Assembly: GCF_024171995.1 (NCBI RefSeq)
Contig: NZ_JAMTCT010000010.1
Location: 1 to 64,000, forward strand
Direction of reading: 5' to 3'
Length of the DNA stretch: 64,000 nt
Source of the DNA: Promicromonospora umidemergens
GTDB lineage: Bacteria; Actinomycetota; Actinomycetes; Actinomycetales; Cellulomonadaceae
Below the pieces are notes generated by a model, which saw only the letters and a list, made by a program, of their open reading frames with translations, did no database searches and was not told the origin of the DNA. A program made the translations under genes and the position numbers. Positions 54,635 to 63,948 of the stretch are shown here, piece after piece (the first letter of the stretch is position 1; each line of letters starts with the position of its first letter).

Positions 54635-56150
54635 GGGAACGGAGGGCTTCGGCGGGGCGCAGCCTGGCCGCGCGCTGTCCGCCGACGACCCCGGCGAGCA
54701 GCCCGCCGAGCACCGCCAGCCCGACGGCAGCGAGGACTATCCACAGGCTCACCGGCGCCTGGAGGACGACGTCCACGGCGTTGCCCGCAGCGCCGGCCAG
54801 GGTGTCGGCGCGCTCACCGAAGGCGCTCCCGCCGGCGCCCTCTGGCGCGGTGTCGCCACCCTGGACCGCGCCCGCCGACATCGGCCCGGTGCCGCCGCCC
54901 ATGGTGAAGCCGCCGGACGCACCGCTCAGCGTGATCCCCGACAGGTTCACCGCCCACACCGCCAGCGCACCCAGCGCGAGGCCCGCCGCACCGCCGATGA
55001 GGCCCTGCACCACCGACTCGCCGGCCACCTGGCCCACCACGCGGCCCTTGCTCCAGCCGATCGCCTTGAGGGTGCCGAGCTCCCGCGTGCGGCGGTTCAC
55101 GCCCGACACGGTGAACAGGATCGCGAGACCGAAGGCCGCGGCGAGCACGATGGCGCTCAGCCAGGTGCCGAGCGTGCCGATCAGGTTGGACGCCGTCGAG
55201 AGCGATCCGGTGACGCCCTCGGCGAGGTCGGACTGGGTGCTGACCGAAGCGTCGGGCAGCTCGTCCTCGACGGCGGCAGCTACGGCGTCGACGTTCTCGG
55301 CGGAGTCGACCTGCACGTAGACGTCGGTGACCTGGTCGGCGAGGTCCGCGAGCGTCTGGGCGGTGGCCAGCGGGAGGTAGGCGTCGGACGCCGTCGCGAC
55401 GCCGTCGCCCGTCGAGGACGCGACGGTGCCGACGATCTCGAGGTCCTTGCCGCCGGCCGTGATCGTGTCCCCGACGGCGAGGCCCTGCTGCTCCGCGTAC
55501 GTGGCGTCCAGCACGGCGACGTTCTCGTCGTCCGCCGCCAGCGTCCGGCCGTCGGCCACCTCTGCGGTGGTCAGCGGGCCGACGGCGGCGGCGTCCGGGT
55601 CCACGCCCGTGACCGTGAACTGCTCGATCTCGAAGGACGAGCCGCCTGCCGAGCCCTCGCCGGCGCCGTCCGGCCCCATCTGCAACGTGGCGGGACCGTC
55701 GCCCTCCTGGAGGGCCTCCATGTCCGGCATCTCGCCGGAGAAGGACATGTTCTGCAGGTCGAGCGTCGCGGCGACGCCCGACACGTGGTCCAGGCCGGAG
55801 ACGGTCTCCAGGGCGGCGGCGTCGAACGAGGTGGACCCCATGGCGGTGCTGAGGCGGTCCTGCGCGAGGCTGCGCGTGCCGTCCTCGCTCGCCTCGCCGT
55901 CCTCCTCGCCGAAGTCGAAGCGGCGAGCCGGAGCCGCGCCCTCGCCCGGCCCGCCGGCGGGCTGGGTGACCGTGATGTCGGTGCCGACGCCGTAGACGGA
56001 CTCGAGCACCTCGGACTGAGCGTTCTTGACGCCGGTCGAGACCGAGCTGACGACGATGACCAACGCGATGGCGACCGAGAGACCGATCGCTACCACGATG
56101 GTCTGCTTCCGTCGGTTGCGCAGCTCTCTGCGCAGATAGGTGAAGAACAT
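54627..56150 (-). CDS. FtsX-like permease with MacB periplasmic domain
   Basis: The 507-residue protein has one N-terminal membrane helix (about 18-40), a long extracytoplasmic MacB_PCD domain, and three C-terminal helices (about 290-480) that form the FtsX core, with TLKAIGWSKGRVVGQVAGES. The external domain contains a Gly/Asp-rich stretch. It forms an exporter or mechanotransmission complex with the ATPase encoded downstream. The ATG is at 56150. The 336-bp region up to eno contains no gene. Confidence 0.83.
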   Translation of the reverse strand: MFFTYLRRELRNRRKQTIVVAIGLSVAIALVIVVSSVSTGVKNAQSEVLESVYGVGTDITVTQPAGGPGEGAAPARRFDFGEEDGEASEDGTRSLAQDRLSTAMGSTSFDAAALETVSGLDHVSGVAATLDLQNMSFSGEMPDMEALQEGDGPATLQMGPDGAGEGSAGGSSFEIEQFTVTGVDPDAAAVGPLTTAEVADGRTLAADDENVAVLDATYAEQQGLAVGDTITAGGKDLEIVGTVASSTGDGVATASDAYLPLATAQTLADLADQVTDVYVQVDSAENVDAVAAAVEDELPDASVSTQSDLAEGVTGSLSTASNLIGTLGTWLSAIVLAAAFGLAILFTVSGVNRRTRELGTLKAIGWSKGRVVGQVAGESVVQGLIGGAAGLALGALAVWAVNLSGITLSGASGGFTMGGGTGPMSAGAVQGGDTAPEGAGGSAFGERADTLAGAAGNAVDVVLQAPVSLWIVLAAVGLAVLGGLLAGVVGGQRAARLRPAEALRSLA

Positions 56151-56413
56151 GGGCTCCTGCCTGGGGTCCGGAGGGGACGTGCGAGACGTTGGTGTCCGCG
56201 CGGACCGCCTCGCGGGTCATGGCGCTGTGCCCTGGGGAAACGATCGAGCGGGCGAAGCGGGGGACTCCGTGCGGCGGTCCGCGCCGGACGACCGGAACGC
56301 TAGGCACCGACGCTGTGGTGGGCCTGTCGTCGACCTGTGGTGACCCTGTGAACTGCGGGCGTCCGGCGTGACCGCACGTAACGCCCGTCCTGCGGCGAGC
56401 GGACGGTGGACGG

Positions 56414-57767
<1,354 letters not shown>

Positions 57768-57787
57768 TTCGGGGCCCGTACCGAGAG

Positions 57788-57859
57788 GTCCGCGCCAACC
57801 CAGGGATTCGGTCCATAACCATGCACGGTTGTGGGCGGAATCGCTGGGCTGGGGCGGAC
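57788..57859. repeat. 72-bp imperfect palindrome after eno
   Basis: Two 33-nt arms (57788-57820 and 57827-57859) match at 27 positions around a six-base centre (ATGCAC). Outer arms share GTCCGC.CCA.CCCAG. It sits 21 bp after the eno stop and may terminate or stabilise the eno mRNA. Confidence 0.6.
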
Positions 57860-57932
57860 TTTCGCGTTTCGACACACGGCGCGCCGGAGGTAATGCCCGT
57901 ACAACGGCCCGGCGAATCGGCACAATCGACCC

Positions 57933-58874
57933 ATGCCTTCCTCACGTCGCCCGGCGCGGCCCTCGGGTTCGGCCCGCGGCTCGGGCGCGCGCCCGTCGTC
58001 GGCCCCGGGCGCGGGGTCGGGTGCCAAGGCTTCGGGCGCGAAGAAGGCCAAGGGGACAGCGCCGGTGGCCAAGGGCAAGGCCGCGCCGAAGAAGCAGTCC
58101 AGGTCGTCGACGAAGGGCACGTCGGCGAAGGGCACGTCCGCGAAGCCTGCCTCCCCGAGGGCCACATCGAAGGACGCGCCGTCGAAGGGCGGGTCGGCCG
58201 CGCGCAAGCCAGCCGCACCGTCGTCGGCGAACCGCCGTACCGCTGCGCCCCGGAGCACGCCCGCACGTTCTTCAGCAGCGCGCCCGACAGCACGCCCGGC
58301 AGCGCGCCCGGCAGCGCGCGCGGGTACGGCGGCTCCGCGGGGTGCGCGGCCGACGTCGGGCGGGGGAGCGAAGCGGCCCACCCAGCCGCGCCGCCGAACT
58401 GCGGCCACGGGCAGCGTCGCACCGCCGACGCGGCCGGCACGTGCCGACCGGAAACGAGGCAGCTTCGGGCTCGTGCTGCCTGAGGTGCTGACGGTCCGGG
58501 CGATGGTCCTGTCCGTGGTGGTGCTCCTCGCGGTGGTGCTGCTGCTACCGACCGTGCGGGCTGTCGTGACGCAACAGGCCGAGCTGCGTGAGCTGCGCTC
58601 GGAGCTGAGCCAGCAGCAGGACCAGAAGGCTGAGCTCGAGACGGAGCTGGCGCGCTGGGACGACCGGTCGTACGTGATCGAGCAGGCACGGTCCCGGTTC
58701 CGGTTCGTCATGCCGGGCGACAAGGTATGGCGCCCGCTCGACACCGATGCGGTGCAGGAGGAGGAGCCGGCGGCCGGTGCCGTCGAGCCCTCGCCAGGCG
58801 CGGCCGAGGACGCGGACACCCCCTGGTACACGAGCGTCTGGGACTCCGTGCGGATCGCGGGCGGCGAGGAGTAG
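57933..58874 (+). CDS. Septum formation initiator (FtsB/DivIC family) with long basic N-terminus
   Basis: This is a single-pass cell-division protein that joins FtsL/FtsQ at the septum. The C-terminal part has a membrane helix (about 190-211), a coiled coil QQAELRELRSELSQQQDQKAEL (in parts, about 217-238) and the conserved ARSRFRFVMPGDKV. The first 180 residues are a Pro/Ala/Ser/Lys/Arg-rich, repetitive and probably disordered cytoplasmic tail, much longer than in E. coli FtsB. Similar tails occur in actinobacteria. The protein has 313 residues. Confidence 0.85.
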   Translation: MPSSRRPARPSGSARGSGARPSSAPGAGSGAKASGAKKAKGTAPVAKGKAAPKKQSRSSTKGTSAKGTSAKPASPRATSKDAPSKGGSAARKPAAPSSANRRTAAPRSTPARSSAARPTARPAARPAARAGTAAPRGARPTSGGGAKRPTQPRRRTAATGSVAPPTRPARADRKRGSFGLVLPEVLTVRAMVLSVVVLLAVVLLLPTVRAVVTQQAELRELRSELSQQQDQKAELETELARWDDRSYVIEQARSRFRFVMPGDKVWRPLDTDAVQEEEPAAGAVEPSPGAAEDADTPWYTSVWDSVRIAGGEE

Positions 58875-58880
58875 GTCTGC

Positions 58881-58906
58881 GTGGCCCAGTCCGCGGACTG
58901 GGCCAC
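58881..58906. promoter_or_regulatory. Perfect 26-bp palindrome before the DUF501 gene
   Basis: GTGGCCCAGTCCG followed by its exact reverse complement fills most of the 41-bp gap. CACAAT (58904-58909) overlaps its end and lies six bases before GTG 58916, so the palindrome would cover a promoter if that hexamer is a -10. It may alternatively be a terminator. Confidence 0.55.
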
Positions 58907-58915
58907 AATGGGTGG

Positions 58916-59416
58916 GTGAACACCGCGACTGAAACCGTGTCCGACGACGATCTGCGCGTCCTGGCCGAGCAGCTCGGCCGCGAGCCGCGCGGCGTCGTGG
59001 GGATCGCGGCACGTTGCGTGTGCGGCCGGCCGACCGTGGCGCGCACCGCGCCCCGGCTGCCCGACGGGACCCCGTTCCCGACGGTCTTCTACCTGACGCA
59101 CCCCGGCGCGGTGGCCGCCGCCTCGACGCTCGAGGCGAACGGTGTGATGAAGGAGATGACGGCGCGGCTCGAGTCGGACGACGAACTCGCCGCCGAGTAC
59201 CGGAAGGCGCACGAGCACTACCTCGGGCAGCGCGAGGCCATCGCGCACGTCGACGAGATCGCCGGCATCTCGGCCGGCGGTATGCCGACGCGCGTCAAGT
59301 GCCTGCACGTCCTCTTCGCGCACGCTCTCGCTGCCGGCCCGGGCGTGAACCCGCTGGGCGACGAGGCCCTGGCCCTGGCGAGGGACACATGGAGCCCGTC
59401 CCGCTGCACCTGCTGA
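58916..59416 (+). CDS. DUF501 family protein
   Basis: The 166-residue protein carries the conserved Cys-containing pattern AARCVCGRPTVARTAPRLPDGTPFPT (in sections), THPGAVAAASTLEANGVM, and RVKCLHVLFAHALAAGPGVNPLGD near its end. The Cys and His residues suggest metal binding. DUF501 lies between the septum initiator and Ppx in most actinobacteria; function unknown. The start is GTG 58916. Palindrome family B follows the stop. Confidence 0.88.
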   Translation: MNTATETVSDDDLRVLAEQLGREPRGVVGIAARCVCGRPTVARTAPRLPDGTPFPTVFYLTHPGAVAAASTLEANGVMKEMTARLESDDELAAEYRKAHEHYLGQREAIAHVDEIAGISAGGMPTRVKCLHVLFAHALAAGPGVNPLGDEALALARDTWSPSRCTC

Positions 59417-59430
59417 ACCTTGTTGTGAGC

Positions 59431-59493
59431 GGTTGTGAGCGCGACCGTTGCGGCTACGCGACCGTTCTGGGCGCAACGGTCGCGCTCACAACC
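59431..59493. repeat. Palindromic repeat family B, copy 2
   Basis: The 22-nt arms (59431-59452 and 59472-59493, left arm GGTTGTGAGCGCGACCGTTG followed by CG) are perfect complements around a 19-nt loop. The reverse complement of that loop matches the loop of the copy at 47511-47576 at about 14 of 19 positions. It lies 14 bp after the DUF501 stop and before ppx. Confidence 0.85.
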
Positions 59494-59561
59494 ACGTGAG
59501 GTTTCTCCCGAACCCGGCACGTCCGACGTCCTCGGGGCGCTGGGGCTGGAAGAATCTTCGC

Positions 59562-60512
59562 GTGACTTCCTCTCGCGTAGCCGCGATCGACTGCGGCACC
59601 AACTCGATCCGCCTGCTGGTCGCGGACGTCGATGCCGCCGGAAACCTCACCGAGCTCGACCGCCGCATGGAGGTGGTGCGGCTGGGCCAGGGGGTGGACC
59701 GCACCGGTGAGCTGGCGCCAGAGGCGCTGGGGCGCACCCTCGCGGTGACGCGAGAGTACGCGGCCGCGATCGAGGCCGCCGGGGCGCAGCAGGTGCGGTT
59801 CGTGGCGACGTCAGCCACGCGGGACGCGCGGAACCGGGACGAGTTCTTCGACGGCGTCCGCGCCGCGCTCGGCGTCGACGTCGAGGTCATCACCGGTGCG
59901 GAGGAGGCGCAGCTGTCCTTCCGCGGCGCCACCGGCGCGGTGGCCGAGGCGCACGCAGGACCGTTCCTCGTGGTCGACCTCGGCGGGGGATCCACCGAGC
60001 TGGTCCTCGGCACGGCATCGGTGGACGCGAGCGTCTCGATGGACATCGGTTCGGTGCGGATGACGGAGCGCCACCTGCACAGCGATCCGCCGTCGGCCGC
60101 CGAGGCCGCGGCGGCCCGTCGGGACGTGCGGGCCCACCTGGACGACGCCGCCCGCGTGGTCCCGCTCGCGAAGACCGCGACCCTGGTCGGGCTGGCCGGG
60201 TCGATCACGACCGTGACCGCGCACGCGCTGGAGCTGACCGAGTACTCGCGCGAGCGCGTGAACCAGGCGGAGCTGCCGGTCTCGGCGGTGCTGGCCTCCT
60301 GTGAGGCGCTCCTCGCCGCGCCGCGAGCCGAACGAGCGGCGATGGGCTTCCTGCACCCGGGGCGGGTCGACGTGATCGCTGCGGGCGCCCTCGTCTGGTC
60401 CGAGGTGGTCACCCGTGTCGCGGCGGAGGTCGCGGCGGCGGGCGGGTCGCTGACCAGCGTGGTGACGAGCGAGCACGACATCCTTGACGGGATCGCGCTG
60501 TCCATGGCGTGA
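59562..60512 (+). CDS. Ppx/GppA exopolyphosphatase family protein
   Basis: The 316-residue protein is an ASKHA-fold phosphatase: AAIDCGTNSIRLLV (phosphate 1 loop), ATSATRDARN, EEAQLSFRG, LVVDLGGGSTELVLG (phosphate 2) and GLAGSITT. It hydrolyses polyphosphate or pppGpp in the cytosol. It corresponds to the short actinobacterial form without a C-terminal HD domain. GTG 59562 is chosen because homologues begin just before the AAIDCGTNS motif; it has no clear ribosome binding site. Confidence 0.9.
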   Translation: MTSSRVAAIDCGTNSIRLLVADVDAAGNLTELDRRMEVVRLGQGVDRTGELAPEALGRTLAVTREYAAAIEAAGAQQVRFVATSATRDARNRDEFFDGVRAALGVDVEVITGAEEAQLSFRGATGAVAEAHAGPFLVVDLGGGSTELVLGTASVDASVSMDIGSVRMTERHLHSDPPSAAEAAAARRDVRAHLDDAARVVPLAKTATLVGLAGSITTVTAHALELTEYSRERVNQAELPVSAVLASCEALLAAPRAERAAMGFLHPGRVDVIAAGALVWSEVVTRVAAEVAAAGGSLTSVVTSEHDILDGIALSMA

Positions 60513-60559
60513 GCTGCCACGAGATGAGATCCGCGGACGTCGTCGCGCTATTACGCATT

Positions 60560-60573
60560 GCGCGGTACCGTGC
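60560..60573 (+). promoter_or_regulatory. padR promoter element within a near-palindrome
   Basis: TACCGT (60566-60571) precedes GTG 60579 by seven bases (leaderless pattern). It lies inside GCGCGGTACCGTGC, which is symmetrical apart from one pair and is a candidate PadR autoregulatory site. Confidence 0.4.
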
Positions 60574-60578
60574 ATCTC

Positions 60579-60902
60579 GTGGACACGACGCAGCTGCTCA
60601 AGGGAGTGCTCGACGCCGCGGTGCTCGCGGTCGTCGAGCAGGAGGACGGCTACGGGTACGACATCGTCCGTCGGCTGCGGGCGAGCGGTGTCGAGTCCGG
60701 TGAGGCCTCCGTCTACGGCACGCTGCGCCGCCTGTACGCGAGCGGCTCGCTCACGAGCTACGTGGTGCCCTCGGAGTCCGGGCCGCATCGGAAGTACTAC
60801 GGCATCACTCCGCACGGGCGCCAGGTGCTGAAGACCCAGCGCAAGGAGTGGCAGGAGTTCGCCGACACCGTGGCCGGACTTCTCGGTGAGAGGAAAAGGT
60901 AG
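60579..60902 (+). CDS. PadR family transcriptional regulator
   Basis: The 107-residue protein has the PadR winged helix: LLKGVLDAAVLAVVEQEDGYGYDIVRRL, SVYGTLRRLYASGSL, the wing SGPHRKYYGITPHGRQVL and a short C-terminal helix (subfamily 2). GTG 60579 is preferred to the two upstream alternatives because MDTTQLLKG is the usual N-terminus. PadR genes normally precede a membrane partner; here only a short open frame follows. Confidence 0.85.
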   Translation: MDTTQLLKGVLDAAVLAVVEQEDGYGYDIVRRLRASGVESGEASVYGTLRRLYASGSLTSYVVPSESGPHRKYYGITPHGRQVLKTQRKEWQEFADTVAGLLGERKR

Positions 60903-60906
60903 CTCG

Positions 60907-61140
60907 ATGAACACCATCACCAGCAGTGACGCCCTGTCCGCCCGTGCCGACGCTCGAGGCGACGCAGGCCGACTGACCCGGCCCAGCACGACGGACTTCC
61001 GCCGACCGGGAACTACCGGTGGGGGTGGTCCGTTGTGGTGGCCAGAGGATCGAGGAAGTTCCTGCAACGGCGATGGCGGCGTGGTGTGCATCACGCACAC
61101 GCCGCTCTTCGTCGTGTCGGTAGAGATGCGAGGCGCGCGG
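60907..61140 (+). pseudogene. Possible truncated partner gene of padR
   Basis: ATG 60907 lies four bases after the padR stop with GAGAGGAAAAGG upstream, a good translation start. The frame begins MNTITSSDALSARADARG and stays open, but after about 25 codons it becomes a Gly/Trp/Pro-rich string without domain features and runs into ndh out of frame. It looks like the first codons of a lost gene. No intact product is predicted. Confidence 0.35.
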
Positions 61141-61146
61141 TACCCT
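61141..61146 (+). promoter_or_regulatory. Putative -10 hexamer of a leaderless ndh promoter
   Basis: TACCCT matches TANNNT and is followed by seven bases and ATG 61154. There is no ribosome binding site. Confidence 0.45.
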
Positions 61147-61153
61147 GGGAATC

Positions 61154-62611
61154 ATGCCTCAGAACGACCTGACCTCGGTCAGCCATGCTTCCGATCCGGC
61201 GAGCACGCCGCGCCCGCGGAAGGTGCCGCGCATCGTGGTGCTCGGCGGCGGGTCCGTCGGCCTCTACGTGGCGCGCCGGCTGCGTAAGAAGCTGAAGAAG
61301 CGGGAAGCGGCCATCGTGGTCGTCGACCCGCGGCCGTACATGACGTACGCGCCCTTCCTGCCCGAGGCGGCCGCTGGGTCGATCGACGCCCGCGACGTCG
61401 TCGCGCCGCACCGCAAGGCCCTCAAGGGCATCGATGTGCTGCAGGGCAAGGTCAGCGCGATCGAGCACGGGCGCAAGGCCGTGAAGATCCAGCCCGAGTC
61501 GGGCGACGAGTACGAGGTGTCGTACGACCAGCTGGTCGTCGGCCTCGGCTCGGTGTCGCGCACGCTGCCCATCCCGGGTCTCGCGGAGGCGGCCATCGGC
61601 TTCAAGAACGTGGAAGAGGCCATCGCGGTCCGCAACCACGTGATCAACCGCCTGGACGTCGCGTCCTCCACGTGGGACGCCGACCTGCGCAAGCGCATGC
61701 TCACGTTCACGTTCGTGGGTGGCGGGTTCGCCGGTATCGAGGCCCTCGCCGAGATCGAGGACATGGCGCGCTATGCGACGCGGCAGTACAACACGATCGA
61801 GGCGTCCGACCTGCGGTTCGTCATGATCGAGGGCGCCGGCCGCATCCTGCCCGAGGTCACCGAGCCGATGGGCGAGTACGCGCTCGCCGAGCTGAAGAAG
61901 CGCGGCATCGAGTTCCACCTCAACACCTTCCTCTCGTCCTGCGTGGACGGGCACGTGGTGACGTCGACGGGCGTCGAGTTCGACACCGAGACCATCGTGT
62001 GGACCGCCGGCGTCAAGGCGAACCCGGTCATCAAGGAGGCGTCGGACCTCCCGTTCGACAAGATGGGCCGCGCCATCGTGCTCCCGACGCTGCAGATCGC
62101 GACGGAGGACGGCGAGGTCGTCGAGGGCGCCTGGGCCGCCGGCGACTGCGCCGCGGTGCCGGACGTGAACAACCCGGGCAAGTTCTGCCCGCCGAACGCG
62201 CAGCACGCGATCCGCGAGGCGGTCCGCCTGGCCGACAACATCGTGGCGCTCTACAAGGACAAGCCCGCCGTCGACTACGACCACAAGAACCTGGGCGTCG
62301 TCGCGTCGCTGGGTCTGTACAAGGGCGTCGCCGAGCTGTTCGGCTTCGTCAAGCTCCGCGGGTTCCCGGCCTGGGTCGCGCACCGTGGCTACCACGTCAT
62401 GGCGATGCCGACCGGTAACCGCAAGGTCCGCATCCTGATCGGCTGGGTCGGACAGTTCCTCATGGGCCGTGAGCTGGTCTCGCTGGGCTCGCTGCACGAC
62501 CCGCGCCAGGAGTTCCGCAACGCCTCCGTGCCGCCGAAGCCGGTGGGCGAGAAGGTCGATCAGCGGGCGGAGTCATCCGCCTCGCGCGCGGAGTCGGGCG
62601 CGCGGGACTGA
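61154..62611 (+). CDS. ndh: Type II NADH dehydrogenase
   Basis: NDH-2 transfers electrons from NADH to menaquinone at the membrane without pumping protons. The 485-residue protein has VLGGGSVGLYVARRL (FAD site, about 29-43), FVGGGFAGIEALAEI (NAD site), the AAGDCAAVP FAD motif (about 331) and a C-terminal amphipathic region with GFVKLRGFPAWVAHRGYHVM for membrane attachment. The start is ATG 61154. Confidence 0.93.
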   Translation: MPQNDLTSVSHASDPASTPRPRKVPRIVVLGGGSVGLYVARRLRKKLKKREAAIVVVDPRPYMTYAPFLPEAAAGSIDARDVVAPHRKALKGIDVLQGKVSAIEHGRKAVKIQPESGDEYEVSYDQLVVGLGSVSRTLPIPGLAEAAIGFKNVEEAIAVRNHVINRLDVASSTWDADLRKRMLTFTFVGGGFAGIEALAEIEDMARYATRQYNTIEASDLRFVMIEGAGRILPEVTEPMGEYALAELKKRGIEFHLNTFLSSCVDGHVVTSTGVEFDTETIVWTAGVKANPVIKEASDLPFDKMGRAIVLPTLQIATEDGEVVEGAWAAGDCAAVPDVNNPGKFCPPNAQHAIREAVRLADNIVALYKDKPAVDYDHKNLGVVASLGLYKGVAELFGFVKLRGFPAWVAHRGYHVMAMPTGNRKVRILIGWVGQFLMGRELVSLGSLHDPRQEFRNASVPPKPVGEKVDQRAESSASRAESGARD

Positions 62612-62742
62612 CCCTCTGACGCTGGTCGGCTCCGGCTGTGCCGTCGCGGCCATGTGATCCTCCGCGGGCCATGCCATCTTCTGCGCTCTCGACCTCTGGA
62701 ACGCAGAACTGGCGTGGTCCGCCGTTTGTGCGGAGGGCTCGG

Positions 62743-62748
62743 TAGTCT
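62743..62748 (+). promoter_or_regulatory. Putative -10 hexamer of the tRNA-Leu gene
   Basis: TAGTCT ends nine bases before the tRNA, a suitable distance for a transcription start just upstream of the mature 5' end. Confidence 0.4.
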
Positions 62749-62757
62749 CTGCGGTGC

Positions 62758-62831
62758 GCCCCCATAGCCCAACTGGCAGAGGCAGCCGGCTTAAACCCGG
62801 CACAGTCCCGGTTCGAATCCGGGTGGGGGCA
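62758..62831 (+). tRNA. tRNA-Leu (anticodon TAA) with a short variable loop
   Basis: The acceptor stem GCCCCCA/TGGGGGC with discriminator A, anticodon stem GCCGG/CCGGC with loop CTTAAAC (anticodon TAA) and T arm CCCGG TTCGAAT CCGGG fold cleanly. The variable region is only five bases (ACAGT), whereas bacterial tRNA-Leu normally has a long variable arm. CCA is not encoded (ACC then G). The molecule is 74 nt. Identity as Leu is by anticodon only. Confidence 0.8.
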
Positions 62832-62862
62832 CCGGCGTCGGCCTTGAGCTCACCACCGTCTT

Positions 62863-62882
62863 GGTGGGTCTGCCCACCTTTC
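62863..62882 (+). terminator. Terminator after the tRNA gene
   Basis: GGTGGG, four bases and CCCACC form a hairpin followed by TTTCC, 31 bp after the tRNA. Confidence 0.6.
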
Positions 62883-63009
62883 CGGGTGGGGTGATCCGGT
62901 GCGCGACTCGGGGGCTGGCGCCCTGCCGCAGCGGTGACGCCGCCGGAAGACTGGATGCAGAGCGACGCACCTCCGACAGGGAGGTCGCGCTTCCAGTGAC
63001 GGAGATGGC

Positions 63010-63948
63010 ATGCGAGCCCTGAGGTTCATCGGCAAGACCCTGGCGGGCCTGCTCGCCACCGCGCTCGTGCTGATCGGCGGCTTCACCGGCTACCACCACA
63101 TCATGCTCCGCCACGAGGCGAGCGAGCTCGAGCCCGTGGGGCAGATGACGACGGTCGACGAGCACCAGATGTCCGTGAGCGGGCAGGGGCCGAAGAACGA
63201 TGAGCCGACGATCGTCTTGATCTCCGGGGCAGGGACGGCCGCGCCGATCTACGCCTTCAAACCGCTGACGGATCGCCTCGACGACGAGTTCCGCACCGTC
63301 GTGGTCGAGCGGTTCGGTTACGGGTACTCCGACACCGTCGACGCCGATCGGGACGTGGCCGCCGTGCTCGAGAACACTCGCGAAGCGCTGCGTCAGGCCG
63401 GGGAGAAGCCGCCCTACGTCCTGGCGGCGCACTCGATGGGCGGGCTCGAAGCCCTGTACTGGGCGCAGACCTACCCGAACGAGGTGGCCGGTGTGGTCGG
63501 CCTCGACATGTCTGTCCCGCACTCCTACGACTCGCTCGACTTCGAGGCTGAGAAGGCCACGATGGACCTGGGGCGAAAGCTGAAGCTCGTCGGGCTCTCA
63601 AGGGTCCTGGGTGGTGACGACCTGACCGCTGGGCTGGACGGCGACCAGATCGCCCAGCAGGAGATGCTGACCCACCGCAACTTCCTCAACGACACGCTGT
63701 ACGCCGAAGGCCTCGCGCTCCTCGACAACGCGGCAACCGTGCAGGCGGGCGACATGCCCGACGACCCGATGCTCATGTTCGTGTCCGACGGTGAGGAGAT
63801 CGGCGACTTCTGGGTGCCCGCCAACACCGAGTTCGCCGACCAGGCGGGTGCGGAGCTCGTCCAGCTCGACGTCGGCCACTACGTGTTCCAGTACGAGCCG
63901 GACCTGATCGCCCAGCAGACGGCCGCGTTCATCGAGACCCGCCTCTGA
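63010..63948 (+). CDS. Membrane-anchored alpha/beta hydrolase
   Basis: The 312-residue protein has one N-terminal hydrophobic helix (about 9-28), a signal anchor that places the rest outside the membrane. The hydrolase domain has LISGAGTAAPIYAF (oxyanion region), ERFGYGYSD, the nucleophile elbow AAHSMGGLEA (Ser near 141), and a late VGHYVFQYEPDLIA with the catalytic His. The acid residue is probably the Asp in FVSDGEE. Substrate unknown; esterase or haloalkane-dehalogenase-like folds share these motifs. Bases 63949-64000 hold nothing recognisable. Confidence 0.78.
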   Translation: MRALRFIGKTLAGLLATALVLIGGFTGYHHIMLRHEASELEPVGQMTTVDEHQMSVSGQGPKNDEPTIVLISGAGTAAPIYAFKPLTDRLDDEFRTVVVERFGYGYSDTVDADRDVAAVLENTREALRQAGEKPPYVLAAHSMGGLEALYWAQTYPNEVAGVVGLDMSVPHSYDSLDFEAEKATMDLGRKLKLVGLSRVLGGDDLTAGLDGDQIAQQEMLTHRNFLNDTLYAEGLALLDNAATVQAGDMPDDPMLMFVSDGEEIGDFWVPANTEFADQAGAELVQLDVGHYVFQYEPDLIAQQTAAFIETRL

